Shown here in pieces: positions 9,001 through 12,369 of a DNA stretch of 12,369 bases (positions are counted from its first letter, which is position 1; each line of letters begins with the position of its first letter). Origin of the DNA: Phoronis ovalis (lineage: Eukaryota; Phoronida; Phoronidae); assembly GCA_028565635.1 (NCBI GenBank), contig JAOXYB010045726.1:1-12369 (forward strand). The letters are read 5' to 3'. A program made the translations under genes and the position numbers. The notes under the pieces were generated by a model. That model was given only the letters and a program-made list of their open reading frames with translations. It was not told the DNA's origin and searched no databases.

Positions 9001-9514
9001 AATTGCACTAGTGGAAACAGGCAAATGAATCCAAAGTTTTGGAGGTGTTTACCCAATTCTATTTTATCACTAGAGAGTATAAATCGGGAAACAGTACGTT
9101 GCGTTGGTTTTTCCAAATGTCTTAAGATGCAGGAAATGTCTTTGTTTCGTGACGTTACCCCAATACAGAATCGTGGAAAGGGCTATTTACATGCGAGGAG
9201 GAGACTTAATAAGAAGAAAGTAATAAATAAAACTAATTCTTTATATGCTAGACCTATTGCCTATGGTCACACCAGGAAGGTTTTGCTTCAGAAATCTTAA
9301 ATTCTTCCTGCATTTGTGGTTGAATAAATGTTTACAACTAAAATAGGATGGCCGTAACAGTTCTAATCAGATTTTTTTGTTTGAAAAAATAATGGTTTAA
9401 GAAATTATTTTTTAGGCTGTTAAACCAAATGACAAAGGAAAGAAAACAGATTCTTCATCTTCAAGTAAAGGCAAAGGTAAAGGTAAAGGCCGGGGTAAGG
9501 GCAAGAACAAATGA
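1..9514 (+). CDS. RFC1: Replication factor C subunit 1, C-terminal 720 residues (5' partial, multi-exon gene)
   Basis: RFC1 is the large subunit of the heteropentameric RFC clamp loader, which uses ATP in the nucleus to load PCNA on primer-template junctions. Joining 326-610, 958-1261, 2298-2398, 2651-2765, 3121-3215, 3487-3624, 4093-4188, 4340-4438, 5154-5308, 5708-5825, 6051-6196, 7702-7915, 8222-8419 and 9416-9514 gives 2163 nt: 720 codons plus TGA, with all phases agreeing at GT-AG introns. Counting GGT at 326 as residue 1: BRCT about 1-85, RFC box WVDKFKP from 152, Walker A GSPGVGKT 215-222, Walker B LIMDEIDG 282-289, sensor 1 Asn 318, sensor 2 Arg 377, RFC1-specific C-terminal region about 460-610, acidic/Ser-rich then Lys-rich tail. 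Animal RFC1 is about 1150 residues, so the N-terminal third is outside the window. Identification rests on motif order and recognised family similarity; no database was searched. Confidence 0.97.
326..610 (+). CDS. RFC1: RFC1 exon encoding the BRCT domain
   Basis: Acceptor atgttcag|GGT, donor AAG|gtaaat; 95 codons in phase 0. It starts GAENCLEGLTFVVTGVLES, followed by the ERYGGKVTGSISKRTSYLV block and the G-x-K-x-x-K-A-x-x-L-G-T-K loop, ending in a Lys-rich PGKKSKYEIQ stretch. This is the single BRCT domain of RFC1. In the human protein this domain binds double-stranded DNA with a 5' phosphate. The glycine pair (GG) after the first helix and the hydrophobic strands (TFVVTGV, TSYLVIG) are intact, so the fold should be functional. 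Confidence 0.96.
611..957 (+). other. RFC1 intron, no other feature seen
   Basis: AT-rich 347-bp intron between the BRCT exon and the linker exon, gtaaat...atttcag. It contains an A-run near 738-749. I found no open frame, RNA gene or clear repeat in it. Confidence 0.85.
958..1261 (+). CDS. RFC1: RFC1 exon: linker and start of the AAA+ module
   Basis: Acceptor atttcag|GAG, donor GGA G|gttagt, so the exon ends in phase 1. The first half is a low-complexity Ser/Thr/Lys linker (SSKKESNLDTTTTSEYF and on), poorly conserved in the family and probably disordered. The second half has the conserved entry to the ATPase module: LLWVDKFKPQNMKQIIGQQG (W at 1126-1128), equivalent to RFC box II, followed by the helix ARKLLRWLTNWHE. 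The reading frame runs into a TAG just past the donor, which confirms that splicing is needed here. Confidence 0.95.
1711..1932. mobile_element. Possible piggyBac-like nonautonomous element end (degenerate)
   Basis: The stretch begins TTAACCATTTCACTGC. That resembles the TTAA target site plus TTAACCC-type terminal repeat often seen in piggyBac-like elements. It is less AT-rich than the intron around it and ends near a perfect 9-bp hairpin at 1912-1932. I could not find the matching inverted end, so the call is tentative. It may be a one-ended relic or only a chance likeness. Confidence 0.25.
1912..1932. repeat. Perfect hairpin, 9-bp stem, 3-nt loop
   Basis: GTACCCGGT (1912-1920), loop GAT, ACCGGGTAC (1924-1932). 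The two arms are exact reverse complements and GC-rich in an AT-rich intron. It could be a subterminal structure of a mobile element; no function can be assigned. Confidence 0.8.
2070..2081 (+). promoter_or_regulatory. Internal A box of the tRNA gene
   Basis: TGGCTTAGTTGG fits the RNA polymerase III A-box consensus (TRGCNNAGTTGG type) that TFIIIC binds. It overlaps the D arm of the tRNA. Confidence 0.85.
2101..2122 (+). other. Intron of tRNA-Thr(AGU)
   Basis: A 22-nt insertion after position 37 of the tRNA. Its ACTAG (2110-2114) is the exact reverse complement of the CTAGT at 2095-2099, which contains the anticodon. This gives the anticodon-intron helix that the eukaryotic tRNA splicing endonuclease recognises. 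The pairing and exact position separate a true intron from a random insertion. Confidence 0.88.
2137..2147 (+). promoter_or_regulatory. Internal B box of the tRNA gene
   Basis: AGTTCGAATCT matches the core GTTCGAATC of the B box, the main TFIIIC site, in the T arm. With the A box at 2070-2081 it makes a complete type 2 Pol III promoter; the spacing is lengthened by the tRNA intron. Confidence 0.88.
2158..2172 (+). terminator. RNA polymerase III terminator (T-runs)
   Basis: Seven T's at 2158-2164, which include the discriminator base, then a C and seven more T's at 2166-2172, directly after the tRNA. Four or more T's on the non-template strand end Pol III transcription. Confidence 0.88.
2298..2398 (+). 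CDS. RFC1: RFC1 exon with Walker A (P-loop)
   Basis: Acceptor ttttgtag|CA and donor AAG|gtgagt, both strong. The exon enters in phase 1 (G from the previous exon completes GCA) and ends in phase 0. It encodes AWGFKDEWGVSFKATLLSGS and on through GSPGVGKTTTATLVCK. The P-loop GSPGVGKT is at 2351-2374; its Lys and Thr hold the ATP phosphates and Mg2+. All key residues are present, so ATP binding should be normal. Confidence 0.96.
2651..2765 (+). CDS. RFC1: RFC1 exon: AAA+ core after the P-loop
   Basis: Acceptor tcttctgtag|GAA, donor AAA G|gtattc, phase 0 to phase 1. It encodes EAGFSFVELNASDTRSKKSL and the helix QQEVAESLKNHTLVDYFK. The FVELNASDTRSK block is a hallmark of RFC large and small subunits, as it packs against the nucleotide pocket. 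The sequence is intact and matches the family closely. Confidence 0.95.
2766..3120 (+). other. RFC1 intron, no other feature seen
   Basis: A 355-bp phase-1 intron, gtattc...tacgtttcag. An open frame crosses its 3' end only because it runs into the Walker B exon. I found no repeat or RNA gene. Confidence 0.85.
3121..3215 (+). CDS. RFC1: RFC1 exon with Walker B
   Basis: Acceptor acgtttcag|TA, donor GCT|gttagt. The start completes a Val codon (G|TA), and the end is phase 0. It encodes VNGAASTSGHKHCLIMDEID and then GMAGNEDRGGLA. Walker B, LIMDEIDG, is at 3159-3182; the Asp-Glu pair (3168-3173) coordinates Mg2+ and activates water for ATP hydrolysis. MAGNEDRGG is specific to RFC1. The open frame continues past the donor to 3257, but that part has no family likeness and is intron. 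Confidence 0.95.
3487..3624 (+). CDS. RFC1: RFC1 exon with sensor 1 and the C-terminal end of the ATPase fold
   Basis: Acceptor atttcttag|GAA, donor AAG|gtacag; 46 codons, phase 0 both ends. It encodes EVVTLIKSTKIPVICMCNDR, then NSPKMRTLSNYCFDLRFQRP and RVEQIK. The Asn of CND (3538-3540) is sensor 1. At the place where the small subunits RFC2-5 have the SRC arginine finger, this protein has NYCFDLRF, as expected for subunit 1, which does not supply that finger. Confidence 0.96.
3625..4092 (+). other. RFC1 intron with a duplicated 3' splice region
   Basis: A 468-bp intron, gtacag...atttacag. Its last half is a tandem duplication of the intron end plus the start of the next exon (entered separately). 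The first part, 3625 to about 3870, is plain AT-rich sequence. Confidence 0.85.
3871..4119 (+). repeat. 124-bp tandem duplication spanning a 3' splice site
   Basis: Copy 1 is 3871-3994 and copy 2 begins at 3995, a period of 124 bp. Both start AACATGGCTTTTT and run through TGGTATCATTTACAG into RGTGCTATGATGTCACTGG and CCTTCAAA. The first halves have drifted, with small indels, but the last 45 or so bases differ at one position. Copy 2 holds the working acceptor (exon from 4093). Copy 1 holds an intact-looking acceptor at 3967-3968 followed by a 27-nt piece of exon (3969-3995). Confidence 0.93.
3969..3995 (+). pseudogene. Duplicated exon fragment behind a decoy acceptor
   Basis: Reads SAMMSLAFK, against GAMMSLAFK at the start of the true exon. 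It has no donor of its own. If the decoy acceptor were used, the frame would continue through the intron copy to a TAA at 4053-4055, so the product would be truncated within the ATPase module. Confidence 0.85.
4093..4188 (+). CDS. RFC1: RFC1 exon with sensor 2
   Basis: Acceptor atcatttacag|GGT, donor CAG|gtatgg; 32 codons, phase 0. It encodes GAMMSLAFKAGIKITPPVLN and then EIILGANQDIRQ. GANQDIR corresponds to sensor 2, where the Arg (4183-4185) contacts bound ATP in the lid domain. An upstream 124-bp copy of this exon start and its acceptor lies in the intron. Confidence 0.95.
4340..4438 (+). CDS. RFC1: RFC1 exon: lid domain helices
   Basis: Acceptor ttattttaaag|ATA, donor TTG|gtgagg; 33 codons, phase 0. 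It encodes IIHNMEMWSAGDKAITYDQA and then KEDSKKAKKDIKL, matching the family's V-L-H-N-L-x-M-W and TYDQAKADSxxAKKDIK. It ends the AAA+ lid and begins the Lys-rich link to the C-terminal region. The pyrimidine tract lies upstream, so the acceptor itself (TTTTAAAG) is weak but is fixed by the frame. Confidence 0.94.
4439..5153 (+). other. RFC1 intron carrying a short inverted-repeat element
   Basis: A 715-bp phase-0 intron, gtgagg...acatttgcag. A hairpin-forming element occupies about 4792-4975. The flanks, 4439-4789 and 4978-5153, are AT-rich without recognisable genes. Confidence 0.85.
4792..4975. mobile_element. MITE-like element with about 43-bp imperfect inverted ends
   Basis: The left arm, 4790-4832, and the right arm, 4935-4977, are reverse complements with about eight mismatches. 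Both contain TTGGTGGAGCCACCG or its complement near the middle and an ACTATT-GCAT outer end. The arms are flanked on both sides by TA (4792-4793, 4974-4975), which would fit a TA target duplication of the Tc1/mariner type. About 100 bp between the arms is noncoding. Open frames of 64-72 codons across it on both strands are by-products. Family and mobility are inferred from structure only. Confidence 0.65.
5154..5308 (+). CDS. RFC1: RFC1 exon: start of the RFC1-specific C-terminal region
   Basis: Acceptor acatttgcag|GGG, donor CC AA|gtgagg, phase 0 to phase 2. It encodes GPFDVCRKVFVGGEETARMT, LIDKSDLFFHDYTLAPLFVQ and DNYINVTPYAA. The DKSDLFFHDYxxAPLFVQxNY block is characteristic of RFC1 and belongs to the collar and C-terminal region that joins the five subunits. 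Confidence 0.96.
5309..5707 (+). other. RFC1 intron, no other feature seen
   Basis: A 399-bp phase-2 intron, gtgagg...ttgttccag. AT-rich; I see no repeat, open frame of interest or RNA gene. Confidence 0.85.
5708..5825 (+). CDS. RFC1: RFC1 exon: C-terminal region
   Basis: Acceptor tttgttccag|A, donor GAG|gtaatg. The first base completes a Lys codon (AA|A), and the exon ends in phase 0. It encodes GDTKKHLKLLSQAADSIAQG and then DLVDRLLRNSQNWSLLPTE. The pattern AADSIxxGDLVDxxIRxxQNWSLLP is strongly conserved in animal RFC1. Confidence 0.95.
6051..6196 (+). CDS. RFC1: RFC1 exon: C-terminal region
   Basis: Acceptor ttcttttaag|GCT, donor CTA AA|gtgagt, phase 0 to phase 2. It encodes ALFASVIPGDTMRGGLSGMI, NFPAWLGKNSSRNKVDRMLQ and ELRTHMRL. 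Matches the family block A-S-V-x-P-G-E-x-M-R-G through F-P-x-W-L-G-K-x-S-S. An open frame starting at 6009 in the intron only leads into this exon. Confidence 0.95.
6234..6262. repeat. Perfect 13-bp hairpin with outer arms
   Basis: ACTATATGCCCAG (6234-6246), loop TGA, CTGGGCATATAGT (6250-6262), with no mismatch. Outside it, CATAGCT (6212-6218) and AGCTATG (6267-6273) are also reverse complements and could form a second, outer stem. It lies only 37 nt inside the 5' splice site. Confidence 0.9.
6290..7345. repeat. Diverged tandem repeat field, units of about 140 bp, with longer second-order units
   Basis: Five units carry the anchor TTCATATT at 6341, 6478, 6619, 6926 and 7077, usually inside GATCAGCTTCATATT. 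It is followed by ATACAG-type sequence, CAGGTCAAAGTGCAGGTC, TAATTTTGACC and CCAATATGGTCAACTGGT. Spacings are 137, 141, 307 and 151. Units 3 and 5 add a tail starting TTCCCGAGAGGG (6712-6723 and 7175-7186, 463 apart) and ending with ACCTTGARAAGTG and a CAAATGxTGATAT motif. Unit 4 keeps only a part of this tail. The pattern suggests a composite unit that lost pieces in some copies. No coding frame is conserved, as the spacings are not multiples of three. Confidence 0.85.
7702..7915 (+). CDS. RFC1: RFC1 exon: C-terminal region
   Basis: Acceptor atattgtag|A, donor AAG|gtattg. The first base completes a Lys codon (AA|A), then phase 0. It encodes AVSNKEGLNMEYLPHLRHVL, TEPLIRKENDGVPEVIQLLN, NYDLLKDDLDNILEITQWPG and RPEPMKQINSK. 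This is the helical end of the C-terminal region; matches M-D-Y-L-x-x-L-R and the L-x-x-x-Y-x-L-x-x-x-D-x-x-x-I-x-E pattern of the family. Confidence 0.95.
7916..8221 (+). other. RFC1 intron, no other feature seen
   Basis: A 306-bp phase-0 intron, gtattg...attaaccag, AT-rich and without recognisable elements. Confidence 0.85.
8222..8419 (+). CDS. RFC1: RFC1 exon: end of the folded part and acidic tail
   Basis: Acceptor ttattaaccag|GTT, donor AAG|gtgtgt; 66 codons, phase 0. It begins VKAALTRTYNKESHMTPYSL, a conserved RFC1 block, then a variable Lys/Gly stretch, an acidic stretch (ESDEENGDN) and a conserved DAMIK at the exon end. Human RFC1 has the same order: KAAFTRxYNKExHLTPYSL, acidic Ser-rich tail, DAMIK. 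The acidic part is probably disordered. Confidence 0.95.
8420..9415 (+). other. Last RFC1 intron, with a possible alternative terminal exon
   Basis: A 996-bp phase-0 intron, gtgtgt...atttttag. Positions 8420-8988 have no recognised element apart from a 16-bp perfect palindrome at 8607-8622 (TTCCTTTATAAAGGAA). Positions 8989-9300 are an open frame, entered separately. Confidence 0.8.
8995..9300 (+). CDS. Unassigned open frame; possible alternative last exon of RFC1
   Basis: An acceptor-like sequence (ccctagtttcag) ends at 8994. From there the frame is open for 101 codons to TAA at 9298-9300, in the phase that the 8222-8419 exon would need (phase 0). An AATAAA follows at 9323-9328. The product is rich in Lys and Arg towards its end (ARRRLNKKKVINKTN) and has no domain I recognise; the first ATG inside is at 9025. 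In-frame stops at 8959 and 8986 close it upstream. A frame of this length is about what chance could produce once in a window this AT-rich, so it may mean nothing. It could also be an alternative terminal exon, a nested gene or a pseudogene fragment. Confidence 0.2.
   Translation: MKNCTSGNRQMNPKFWRCLPNSILSLESINRETVRCVGFSKCLKMQEMSLFRDVTPIQNRGKGYLHARRRLNKKKVINKTNSLYARPIAYGHTRKVLLQKS
9416..9514 (+). CDS. RFC1: RFC1 last coding exon, Lys/Gly tail
   Basis: Acceptor attttttag|GCT; 32 codons and TGA at 9512-9514. It encodes AVKPNDKGKKTDSSSSSKGK and then GKGKGRGKGKNK. Human RFC1 also ends in a Lys/Ser/Gly-rich tail, probably nuclear-localising or DNA-contacting. The repeated GK comes from a hexamer-like DNA repeat (GGTAAA/GGCAAA) at about 9469-9505, so the tail length is likely to vary between individuals or species. 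Confidence 0.95.
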   Translation, partial: AVKPNDKGKKTDSSSSSKGKGKGKGRGKGKNK

Positions 9515-9660
9515 CAGGACAGAAGACAAAATCAGTGCTTTTTTGAATTGAAACATAGCATCATCATCCATATAATGTTTATACGACTATTGTATTCTAG
9601 TTTAATGCAGAATCACTGCTAGTGCTTTACAGTGCAAATTGCATTTAAATAAAGTACAAT
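9515..9660 (+). other. RFC1 3' UTR
   Basis: Sequence from the TGA to just past the first good AATAAA. The exact cleavage site cannot be seen; a longer 3' UTR to about 9760 is possible because a second AATAAA lies at 9738-9743. Confidence 0.65.
9648..9653 (+). promoter_or_regulatory. Polyadenylation signal of RFC1
   Basis: AATAAA, 134 nt after the stop codon. It is the first canonical signal downstream of the stop and the likeliest one in use. Confidence 0.7.
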
Positions 9661-9737
9661 ACTCTTTTCTTAAAGGGAATTATTTTAAGTACTTTATATT
9701 CTGTATGCAGGAACCAGAATTCATTCCAGTAAATTTC

Positions 9738-9743
9738 AATAAA
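9738..9743 (+). promoter_or_regulatory. Second possible polyadenylation signal
   Basis: AATAAA in an AT-rich stretch, 90 bp after the first. It may be an alternative site or a chance match. Confidence 0.35.
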
Positions 9744-9760
9744 TATACGACTAGATATGT

Positions 9761-11736
9761 AATTATGCACAACTTGATATAGATTGTAGTCCGATTAGTT
9801 AAATGACCATGCTGCATGACTGAGTTACCAACTATTAGATACAGTTTGTATAAGATGCTTGTTCATAATTTTTTTGCTAATCATGTACAGGAGTAATTTT
9901 TCATGAGTGATAAATTGATTATAACTTACGCAATTTCATGAGGATTTATTTAAAAATACACTTGCTATGTTTATTGCCATATTACAATAAGAAATATCGA
10001 ATAAAACCTACATACAGACAACCAAACATTATCAAAACAAGACAACTTTAAAGTATATTTACACCAACAGAAGATAATAATAGTACATTAAATCTATCCA
10101 GTGCATCTCTGCCATTCCATTATGTAATTAAAGTTGAGAGCAGGGAAAGCAATGTCTACATAAAGAAGACAATGTTCCAAAAGTTTGACTGTGCTTTCTC
10201 TGTGTACAACAAGAAATCTGCAGTGCAGAGATGATGCAAAAATTCTGAATTTACACTACCTCCAAGTCTGTTGCATTGCATACCATTATTGTAAACAGAG
10301 AATTTGGCTTGCCACATGCATCACTAGTTCCAAGGTTGTATAAATATATATATATGATGCTTTGTAGCACATGCGTAGTATTCATAAAAAATCCTACATC
10401 CACATATAAATATGCTATTCTAATTAAAAAATAAGCATTTCATTACTAATATTAACCACAAAACACAATATGTGCGTTGTATTTTCACTGTCTTACACAT
10501 CACGAAATATATGCAATGAAACAAGGTCAAAGTGTAAAAGATGATATCAGTGCCTCAAGGTCAAAAACTCTGTAAAGGTCAATGTTTGGTTATTTGAAAT
10601 TATTCGGGAACATTCCAAAAGCTTTCTATAATATAACAATTGTAAAATTTTGTAAATTTGTTGTAGTCACAGACATGCCCACAAGATATAAGATATGTTT
10701 ATTGTTTACAAAAAGTAATCCTTAAAAATGATTTATTTCTCAATTTTATATGCTGTAAGTTATGATGCAAATCAAGGATTCTGGATTCTACAATTTGAAT
10801 GTACATTTCTTCCTTTAAATTGGCCTTAAGAAGCAGTTGTTATGATACCAGACATTTCACATCAATTTGTCTTGATTGGGCCTGATACTAGATGTTTAAC
10901 ATCAATTGCAAGTTGTTATTAGATTAGGTATCAAAATATAAACAAAAGCTGTCCATATCAGTCTTTCATTAAAAATAAATTATGTTAAAATTATGTGCCA
11001 TAACAAAAAAAACTGCAAAGTAACTTTACGTATATTATGAAAGTTTAGAACCCTAAAAATATTCAATTTCATACGACTAAAAATAGAAAACTGATTTTTT
11101 TTTTTAGTCTAGTTAAAAGTTACTACCCCATTTTATAGGACTCGATATCAGATGGTGCCTATGGGCACTAAAAAGTAGTTCAGCTTGTTAAAATTCAACT
11201 GCTCTTAATGCAAAGGTTACTATTACCAAGAGCAGATTACTATTTTAATAGTAAAAAGACACTATAAATTTGACTTAAAGCGAGTTGTATTAATTACTTC
11301 AAAAATAATCTGGTAAAGCACCTAATAAAACTTCACACCAAGTTACAGTGTGCAAACATGTAAAACAAGTCCTGTATGACACTTCAACGGAACAAATAAA
11401 ATAATTATAAGCTAGTATTTTCAATCAAAAAAATTTAGATACTGTATTTTTTCGAGACTTTAGCTGGTTGGCACATTCCATAACAAATACCAGTTCTATT
11501 CTTTTGCTCATTGCTCATGCCTACATAACAAAATTGTATACAATATGGAGTATCTCAACAGAACTGCCAGCATCAGTATTTTGAGTCATGGGAGAAAGCC
11601 AGCATCAAACTTATACATGTACATATACATTGATGTTATACATAATAGCTAAATTTAATAGCATGCAAACATTAAATAAACCATGAACTAAATATCTACA
11701 TTGCTGTACAATTATATTTTAACAGTAAGAACAGAT
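9761..11736 (-). other. Region between convergent genes, probably including a long 3' UTR of the - strand gene
   Basis: About 2 kb of AT-rich sequence without a supported gene. Reading on the - strand it follows the stop codon at 11737-11739. Possible - strand polyadenylation signals (TTTATT on +) are at 9945-9950 and 9970-9975 and near 10698 and 10733; which one is used cannot be told. It holds an imperfect direct repeat at 10844-10907, a (TA)n run near 10341-10353, and small inverted repeats at about 11148-11172 (GTGCC/GGCAC), 11199-11236 (CTGCTCTT/AAGAGCAG) and 11236-11254 (TTACTATT/AATAGTAA). Confidence 0.5.
10844..10907. repeat. Short imperfect direct repeat, 40-bp period
   Basis: GATACCAGACATTTCACATC with AATT (10844-10867) recurs as GATACTAGATGTTTAACATC with AATT (10884-10907); 20 of 24 bases agree. 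It is two copies only, with no clear function. Confidence 0.6.
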
Positions 11737-11864
11737 TTATTTCTTGCTTTTTCTTTTCTTTTTTTTCTTATTGTTAGGTCTAGGTATACCAGAGACACTG
11801 GATTCCTTTGATGGACTTGGTTCTTTACTTGTTCCAGATGTGTCTAAGTCGTCCAAGTGTTCCC
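11737..11864 (-). CDS. Last coding exon of an unidentified convergent gene, Lys-rich C-terminus
   Basis: Read on the - strand, an acceptor aatttttag ends at 11865 and the exon starts with the last two bases of a split codon (GG). It then encodes 41 residues: EHLDDLDTSGTSKEPSPSKE, SSVSGIPRPNNKKKKKRKSK and K, then TAA (11737-11739). The composition (Asp-rich start, Ser/Pro middle, very basic end KKKKKRKSKK) suggests a disordered tail. The basic end could be a nuclear signal or an RNA/ribosome-contacting tail. I do not recognise the gene. The clean splice acceptor, frame and Lys codons alternating AAA and AAG support a real exon. The rest of the gene lies beyond the right edge. Confidence 0.7.
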
Positions 11865-12369
11865 CTAAAAATTAACATTAAACCAGGTTATGCTTTTAAT
11901 TTGGTTTAATTTTTCCTGTAATGTTTAAATTTAGTAATCTAGACAATTCCAGCACTGGCTTACTGTTAAAGTGAACTACTAGTTTTTGAAGTTCCCTCAC
12001 ATGTTTTGCATTATTATTTAAGGACAGTCAGGCCAAGCTTTGAAATAATAATGTCTTCCTCAACTCATCTCGACTTGAATCTAAATACTACTAAAAATAC
12101 ATAACAAGGGCCAGGACGATTTTGAGAATCATCCTGTCACACTGCTTAAATTGACTATTTGGGCAAAGGAATTGCATATTATGAATACGAATTAGCATAT
12201 ATGTTTTAGAAGTACAGTTCAATTGATCAAAATAATAAATTAAAGAAATATATAGTTATCAAATTTATGTCATTGCTCATTACATTCATTAACAAAAAAA
12301 TGTTAAATAATTGTTTTCATTGTCTTTTAAAAGGAATATAAGTAGAATTGCTTGTAAAAAAAGTACTGG
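11865..12369 (-). other. Intron of the convergent gene (partial)
   Basis: No further exon could be supported. A 9-bp inverted repeat (ATTAAACCA at 11877-11885, TGGTTTAAT at 11902-11910) lies just upstream of the - strand acceptor. A second near-perfect 10-bp hairpin (CAGGACGATT/AATCATCCTG) is at 12112-12136. The remainder is AT-rich. Confidence 0.6.

Noticed and set aside
1-9514. Counterpart of the pentanucleotide repeat expansion known from human RFC1
   Set aside because: That repeat lies in an early intron of the human gene, which is outside this window, and no pentamer array is seen here.

Overview
The window is eukaryotic nuclear DNA, AT-rich, carrying the 3' two-thirds of a spliced gene on the + strand. 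Its exons join cleanly at GT-AG introns to give the C-terminal 720 residues of replication factor C subunit 1 (RFC1, the large clamp-loader subunit). The protein is very close to animal RFC1, with a BRCT domain, an AAA+ ATPase core, the RFC1-specific C-terminal region and a Lys-rich tail. Fairly short AT-rich introns (about 150-1500 bp) and this protein similarity suggest an invertebrate animal, perhaps a lophotrochozoan. The phylum is a guess.

Layout: 1-65 is the 3' end of an upstream RFC1 exon whose junction is not resolved. The BRCT exon is 326-610 and the linker plus start of the AAA+ module is 958-1261. The ATPase core covers 2298-2398 (Walker A), 2651-2765, 3121-3215 (Walker B), 3487-3624 (sensor 1), 4093-4188 (sensor 2) and 4340-4438. 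The C-terminal region is 5154-5308, 5708-5825, 6051-6196, 7702-7915 and 8222-8419. The last exon, 9416-9514, ends in a Lys/Gly repeat tail and is followed by a 3' UTR with AATAAA signals. The first third of RFC1 lies outside the window on the left.

The introns hold most of the unusual structure. Intron 1262-2297 contains a complete tRNA-Thr(AGU) gene with its own 22-nt intron, in the same orientation as RFC1. Intron 3625-4092 contains a 124-bp tandem duplication that copied the 3' splice site and the first 27 nt of the next exon, leaving a decoy acceptor. Intron 4439-5153 carries a compact element of about 184 bp with inverted ends. Intron 6197-7701 is largely diverged tandem repeats of about 140 bp with a longer second-order pattern, preceded by a perfect 13-bp hairpin. 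Intron 8420-9415 has an open frame that could be an alternative last exon.

On the right, 9515-11736 is noncoding, and 11737-11864 is the last coding exon of an unidentified gene on the - strand, convergent with RFC1, ending in a Lys-rich tail. I saw no prokaryotic gene, operon, CRISPR array or viral gene. The window is mainly an ordinary housekeeping gene, and the interest lies in its introns.
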